From SIG607 sp045655165 (GTDB taxonomy: Bacteria; Bacillota; Clostridia; Oscillospirales; Acutalibacteraceae), in NCBI GenBank assembly GCA_045655165.1, contig JAZOOT010000016.1, positions 1 through 9,371 of the forward strand: DNA of 9,371 bases, written 5' to 3'. A model generated the notes under the pieces. It was not told the origin of the DNA. It was given only the letters and a program-made list of their open reading frames with translations, and ran no database searches. This document shows positions 6,458 through 9,371 of this stretch, in pieces. Positions within the stretch are counted from its first letter, which is position 1; each line of letters opens with the position of its first letter. The position numbers were made by a program, and so were the translations under genes.

Positions 6458-7204
6458 TTAAATTTTTTGAACTAAATAATAACTCGTCCCCGTAAGTCTG
6501 CTAATTTGTCTTATAGAAATTCCTTTTTTCTTAAAATATTTTAAATATTTATCCCGCGTTTTAATATCCAACGCTTGAAATTCTGCAACGCTTTTGCACT
6601 TTGAATATTTTTCAATTATCCTTTTTGCTTGCTCATCAGTAACTTTAATTGTTGGCTTGTCCTCAATATCTAAACAAGTTTCAGACGCCTTTTCGTTATT
6701 AAATGCAATAAACTCATCTTTTGAAATTATATCAAACACATAACCAATATCTACAAAATCACTACTTTTGAAATACTCATTATAGCTACTGTTCTCATAA
6801 TCCGCTACATTTTTGCAAATTCCAGCTCTAATTGGGTTTTGGTGTATGTACCTTAACACAGTCAAAAAATATGTATCATCCTCAATCGGTTCGCTTTTAA
6901 ATCTATCTTGGAACAAATGCCCTGTTCTTTGATATTTTATGTTATACCAATATACAAATTTGTTTTCAATTCGTTTCATCAATAAATCTAATGATTCATT
7001 TTTTTCTTGCAACAAAATATGTATATGATTTCCCATAAGGCAATAAGCAAATAATTTAAACCCACTTATTGCCTTACAGTCTTTTAAAACCTGCAGGAAC
7101 TTGTCACAGTCCTCGCTGTCTTCAAATATCTGTTGCTGATTTACACCGCGTAACATTATATGATATATCCCTACGCTACTCTTTTTTCTCGCCTGTCTTG
7201 GCAT
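6458..7204 (-). CDS. REP-associated tyrosine transposase (Y1_Tnp / IS200-like HUH enzyme)
   Basis: This 248-aa protein belongs to the Y1 transposase superfamily (COG1943, RAYT branch), which cuts and joins single-stranded DNA at hairpins through a 5'-phosphotyrosine link. The N-terminal PRQARKKSSVGIYHIMLRG is typical. The metal-binding HUH motif is His60-Ile-His62 in GNHIHILL. The block RYIHQNPIRAGI carries the candidate nucleophile Tyr119. The C-terminal extension ends in a helix-turn-helix-like segment, GISIRQISRLTGTSYYLVQKI at residues 228-248, as in many RAYTs. No frameshift or missing motif is visible, so the enzyme may be active. The ATG is preceded by GGTGATG (7209-7215) and a near-consensus promoter at 7222-7251. 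The gene fills the unit between two inverted repeats. Confidence 0.92.
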   Translation of the reverse strand: MPRQARKKSSVGIYHIMLRGVNQQQIFEDSEDCDKFLQVLKDCKAISGFKLFAYCLMGNHIHILLQEKNESLDLLMKRIENKFVYWYNIKYQRTGHLFQDRFKSEPIEDDTYFLTVLRYIHQNPIRAGICKNVADYENSSYNEYFKSSDFVDIGYVFDIISKDEFIAFNNEKASETCLDIEDKPTIKVTDEQAKRIIEKYSKCKSVAEFQALDIKTRDKYLKYFKKKGISIRQISRLTGTSYYLVQKI

Positions 7205-7221
7205 ATTTCATCACCAAAACA

Positions 7222-7251
7222 ATTATATCATAAAGAGTTCGCCTTTGTCAA
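7222..7251 (-). promoter_or_regulatory. Repeat-borne promoter of the transposase gene
   Basis: On the minus strand a perfect TTGACA (7246-7251) and a perfect TATAAT (7222-7227) are 18 bp apart. The -35 box lies in the repeat and overlaps the hairpin arm of the right inverted end. The predicted start near 7215 would put the GGTGATG ribosome binding site at the very 5' end of the mRNA. Confidence 0.75.
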
Positions 7252-7328
7252 TCATAGAACCGTCCCCTGATTGTCCTTGTCACCAAAGAGTTCGCCTTTG
7301 TCAATCATAGAACCGTCCCCTGATTGTC
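7232..7328 (+). repeat. Tandem pair of 44-bp direct repeats (period 53 bp)
   Basis: Copies at 7232-7275 and 7285-7328 are identical over 44 bp. Each begins AAAGAGTTCGCCTTTG and ends with GAACCGTCCCCTGATTGTC. Each holds a hairpin with arms CAATCA and TGATTG (7249-7254/7268-7273 and 7302-7307/7321-7326) around a 13-nt loop. The inner copy overlaps the right inverted end (7249-7279) of the transposase unit. The outer copy also has TTGACA, but no TATAAT at the matching distance. Confidence 0.9.
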
Positions 7329-7344
7329 TGAAACCTTTAAGGGC

Positions 7345-7385
7345 TTGGGACTATCCCAACAAACTGCCTTTTGTCCCCAAAAGGC
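7345..7385. other. Two short stem-loops between the repeat island and the toxin locus
   Basis: TTGGGA/TCCCAA (7345-7350 with 7354-7359, 3-nt loop) and GCCTTTT/AAAAGGC (7366-7372 with 7379-7385, 6-nt loop) lie downstream of the putative immunity gene on its strand. Neither is followed by a clear U-tract, so a terminator role is weak. On the minus strand the second loop is GGGGAC, which also occurs in the island repeat, so it may be a decayed relative. Confidence 0.4.
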
Positions 7386-7426
7386 GATGCTTGCTGGTAT
7401 AGACTTTTCATTCCTAAAAATGTTAA

Positions 7427-8374
7427 TTATTTTTTTGTGTAAATACCGAGTTCCCTAAGATTGTGTCCACAGTACAGCTTTATCATTTTTGTTTCAAATG
7501 TTTCGTCGAATTGTTTCCATGACACAGACACAACATTTTCTTTTGAATGGGGGACAAACTCTTTTTGTGGACGAACAGCATTCTCAAAGTTTCCCACATA
7601 GATCAATTTTCCAGGAATGACTCTTTTTGAAGTGTTAAGCAATTTCGCCCTATACTGCGGTAAAAATCCATATTCATCTACTTGATAGTTTATCTTGGAT
7701 TTTTCAGCAATATCTTCTTGTGGACGTGACATATCAATTGGTAAAAAGCGATCCTCGTACTTTGTGAACCATGTCTGGACGTATTGTAATTGGTTATACT
7801 CTTCTATATTTGACGGAAGATTGGTATCGCTAGTTATCTTCACATATACAATAGGTACTATGTGACCCGGATGCCATACACCTTCATCAACTTTTTGAAT
7901 CAGAAAATACCGCCCATAAAGCCCTTTTTCTTCTGCCAAATCGCTTTCCAATTGGTAGGCATATACATCACCGTATTTCCATTCGCAGCGATAGATTTTA
8001 TACTGTGTCACTTTTTTTTCAGGTGGTTGAGGTGACAATAATTTCTGTCGCAATTCTTCTATGGTTTGTTCTCTCGCTTTGGCCAGCTTAGGGTTTTCAA
8101 TTTTCCAACGTTCCAAATCATCCCCCAATAGGATGTGTTTGAGAGCCGTTTCTTTAACTTTGTCCTCTAACCTTCCTAAATTCCACTGCGTATCTGCCAG
8201 TGCAAACCAAAATACAGCAGCTTCTTCAGAATCGGATATTACTATTTGATATTGAACTAATAATTCTTGCGTGATGTCGATGCCTTTTTTTCCTCTGTGT
8301 AATTGATCTTTATAATAGTCTCTTACATCTTCAGCTAAATCATCCTGATATAATTTAGGGCCCCATGTTCCCAT
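7427..8374 (-). CDS. Unrecognised 315-aa protein, candidate immunity protein of the Rhs toxin
   Basis: I cannot name this family with confidence. It is a soluble protein without signal or membrane segments. Residues 1-90 (MGTWGPKLYQDD at the start, then VFWFALADTQWNLGRLEDKV) recall a small domain beginning MGxWG met in several uncharacterised proteins (DUF4259-like at best). A charged, Pro-containing linker at about 91-123 leads to a second domain at 124-315 with RCEWKYGDVYAYQLESDL, GLYGRYFLIQKVD and a Tyr-rich C-terminus. The start is ATG 8374, because AGGAGG (8383-8388) lies eight bases before it; the in-frame GTG at 8381-8383 overlaps that site and is rejected. The gene begins 12 bases after the toxin stop codon on the same strand, the normal place for an immunity gene. 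That role is inferred from position only. Confidence 0.75.
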   Translation of the reverse strand: MGTWGPKLYQDDLAEDVRDYYKDQLHRGKKGIDITQELLVQYQIVISDSEEAAVFWFALADTQWNLGRLEDKVKETALKHILLGDDLERWKIENPKLAKAREQTIEELRQKLLSPQPPEKKVTQYKIYRCEWKYGDVYAYQLESDLAEEKGLYGRYFLIQKVDEGVWHPGHIVPIVYVKITSDTNLPSNIEEYNQLQYVQTWFTKYEDRFLPIDMSRPQEDIAEKSKINYQVDEYGFLPQYRAKLLNTSKRVIPGKLIYVGNFENAVRPQKEFVPHSKENVVSVSWKQFDETFETKMIKLYCGHNLRELGIYTKK

Positions 8375-8382
8375 CCGGTTCA

Positions 8383-8388
8383 CCTCCT
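8383..8388 (-). promoter_or_regulatory. Ribosome binding site AGGAGG of the putative immunity gene
   Basis: A full AGGAGG overlaps the TAG stop codon (8387-8389) of the toxin gene and stands eight bases before ATG 8374. It decides the start of the downstream gene and implies coupled translation of toxin and partner. Confidence 0.85.
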
Positions 8389-9371
8389 AATTTCCCGTCC
8401 AATATAGTATCTCATTAGATATTTGGTTTTCTAAATATGATAGTGCACCTCTTCCTGCCTCCATATAAACTCCTAATTTCCTGTTAAAGGGACTAATTCC
8501 GTTGATTTGGTTATTCATTTTATTGGCAGTATTAATTGTATGGTGTGCTAACATTTGAATTTGCTCAACGCCACGTGCCTCAATTGCGTTTAACCCCGTT
8601 GCTAATGGAACCATTTCCAGATGCTGTCTTGCCGTATTACTTTTGTGCGCCGCTGCTCTTTTAGCAGGATCTGTAGTTCTTCCCACATACTCTATCTTTC
8701 CAGTACTTGGATCTTGCAATCCATAAACAGTATGGTTTCTTGGTAAATTATCATAAGTCTTTTCTGCGATTTCAGAGACAGCAGCCGCTCCTGTGGCAGC
8801 TAAAGCTACTTTTCCTGCTGTGGCAGCAACTCCTAATGCAGCAGTTGTTGTAGCGGTTGCCACCAACATTGTTCCTCCGCCGGCAACAGCAACAGTAGCA
8901 AGTCCCGCTGTAGCAACACAAACCGCAGCAACCGCCACTACTGCAGCAGCTACAGCAACTACTTTAAAAATCGTGCTCAACTTAGGCCAATTACCAGTTG
9001 GATCAGACATATTTACTGGGTTGTTAAAACAATAAGCGAACATATTTGTGCCTTGAACATTTCCGATTTGTCCAATGGCAGCATCTGCATTAATCCACCG
9101 ACCGATCTCAGGATCGTAATAACGGCTGGATACATAGTAGAGCCCTGTCTCGTTATCGTAATAATACCCTCTATAGCGGATTGAGTTAATTTGACCGATG
9201 GTATCGGCTAAGGTTCCTGTAATAGACAGCACTTCGCCCCAGGCGGAATATTCGTAAGAAACAACCTTTGTGCCAGAAGTGTTAAATATACCAATTACAT
9301 CGCCTTGCACGTTAAATGCGTAAAAATAGGTTGTGCCGTTGTAAATAAAGCCGTACGGTGTGGAAGTATCT
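8387..9371 (-). CDS. Rhs/YD-repeat polymorphic toxin with C-terminal GIY-YIG-like nuclease domain (5' end outside window)
   Basis: The last 327 residues of a large Rhs/YD-repeat protein are visible. The frame stays open to the window edge and reads TPYGFIYNGTTYFYAFNVQGDVIG, so the GTG at 9308-9310 is internal. The Rhs-associated core is clear: YRGYYYDNETGLYYVSSRYY, then DPEIGRWINAD, and ends at NMSDPTGNWP. An Ala/Val-rich hydrophobic stretch of about 60 residues follows, as is common before toxin domains. The C-terminal ~115 residues look like a GIY-YIG (URI) nuclease: VYGL, then YVGRT, a following basic helix (DPAKRAAAHKSN) and EARGVEQ supplying a candidate metal-binding Glu. In this family the tip is released and attacks DNA in rival cells. 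The nuclease assignment is by motif only. The product should be exported or surface-bound, but the N-terminus is not in view. Confidence 0.85.
   Translation of the reverse strand, partial: DTSTPYGFIYNGTTYFYAFNVQGDVIGIFNTSGTKVVSYEYSAWGEVLSITGTLADTIGQINSIRYRGYYYDNETGLYYVSSRYYDPEIGRWINADAAIGQIGNVQGTNMFAYCFNNPVNMSDPTGNWPKLSTIFKVVAVAAAVVAVAAVCVATAGLATVAVAGGGTMLVATATTTAALGVAATAGKVALAATGAAAVSEIAEKTYDNLPRNHTVYGLQDPSTGKIEYVGRTTDPAKRAAAHKSNTARQHLEMVPLATGLNAIEARGVEQIQMLAHHTINTANKMNNQINGISPFNRKLGVYMEAGRGALSYLENQISNEILYWTGN

Larger units (their letters stand above)
6426..7279 (-). mobile_element. 854-bp RAYT-type transposable unit with 31-bp inverted ends
   Basis: The unit is bounded by 31-bp inverted repeats (6426-6456 and 7249-7279) that differ at one position. 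They enclose a single Y1/HUH transposase gene that fills nearly the whole interval. Each end contains the GAACCGTCCCCTGATTGTC motif and folds into a hairpin. Further copies of the same motif lie outside the unit, singly and in tandem. This matches the known association of REP-associated tyrosine transposases with palindromic repeats. Classical IS200/IS605 elements have subterminal hairpins rather than inverted terminal repeats. No target-site duplication was identified. Confidence 0.72.

Noticed and set aside
7232..7328. Possible CRISPR array
   Set aside because: Only two repeat copies exist with a 9-bp interval, the repeat is an element end, and no cas gene is present.
7345..7385. Strong terminator after the putative immunity gene
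   Set aside because: The stems are short and not followed by a U-tract on the gene strand; kept only as stem-loops.
8381..8383. GTG as the start of the putative immunity gene
   Set aside because: It overlaps the AGGAGG ribosome binding site; ATG 8374 has ideal spacing and yields the MGTWG start.
8793..9035. Plus-strand Ala-rich open frame opposite the Rhs gene
   Set aside because: It is a mirror of the Ala/Val-rich linker codons on the other strand and has no ribosome binding site.
9308..9310. GTG as the start of the Rhs gene
   Set aside because: The upstream frame is open to the window edge and translates to typical Rhs sequence (TPYGFIYNGTTYFYAFN), so the GTG is internal.

Overview
The window looks like chromosomal DNA of an anaerobic, low-GC Clostridia-type Firmicute, plausibly an Oscillospirales-like gut lineage. 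The reasons are AT-rich coding sequence, strong AGGAGG-type ribosome binding sites, textbook TTGACA/TATAAT promoters, a small lipoprotein with a DUF4358-like domain beside an MBOAT/DHHW pair, and a YD-repeat/Rhs protein of Gram-positive type. The genus cannot be named from the sequence alone.

Layout. Positions 1-172 hold a compact multi-hairpin element built on GTGATAT/ATATCAC words, at the 3' side of an AI-2E-family permease gene (173-1285, minus). A divergent promoter pair at 1315-1398 serves the permease and a plus-strand operon. That operon has three genes: a DUF4358-like lipoprotein (1427-1978), an MBOAT O-acyltransferase (1986-3374) and a DHHW/AlgJ-like SGNH protein (3383-4486). They probably act together in O-acetylation of a cell-surface or secreted glycan. 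A bidirectional terminator (4485-4516) separates this operon from a convergent D-2-hydroxyacid dehydrogenase gene (4518-5477, minus), which has its own promoter and an upstream terminator.

Positions 5570-7330 form a repeat-rich accessory island. Eight copies of a GAACCGTCCCC-core repeat surround two small hypothetical membrane-protein genes and one Y1/HUH transposase gene of the REP-associated (RAYT) type. The transposase lies inside an 854-bp unit (6426-7279) whose ends are 31-bp inverted repeats with one mismatch. The complete repeat copies share one plan: a 13-nt core loop held by arms whose sequence differs between copies but stays complementary. The right end supplies the -35 box of a near-consensus promoter for the transposase.

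Positions 7427-9371 (minus) hold the 3' part of an Rhs/YD-repeat polymorphic toxin, which runs off the window. It has an Rhs core, an Ala/Val-rich hydrophobic linker and a C-terminal GIY-YIG (URI)-like nuclease domain. Twelve bases downstream is an unrecognised 315-aa gene in the position expected for its immunity protein. No tRNA, rRNA or CRISPR array was seen, and no gene-free stretch exceeds about 225 bases.
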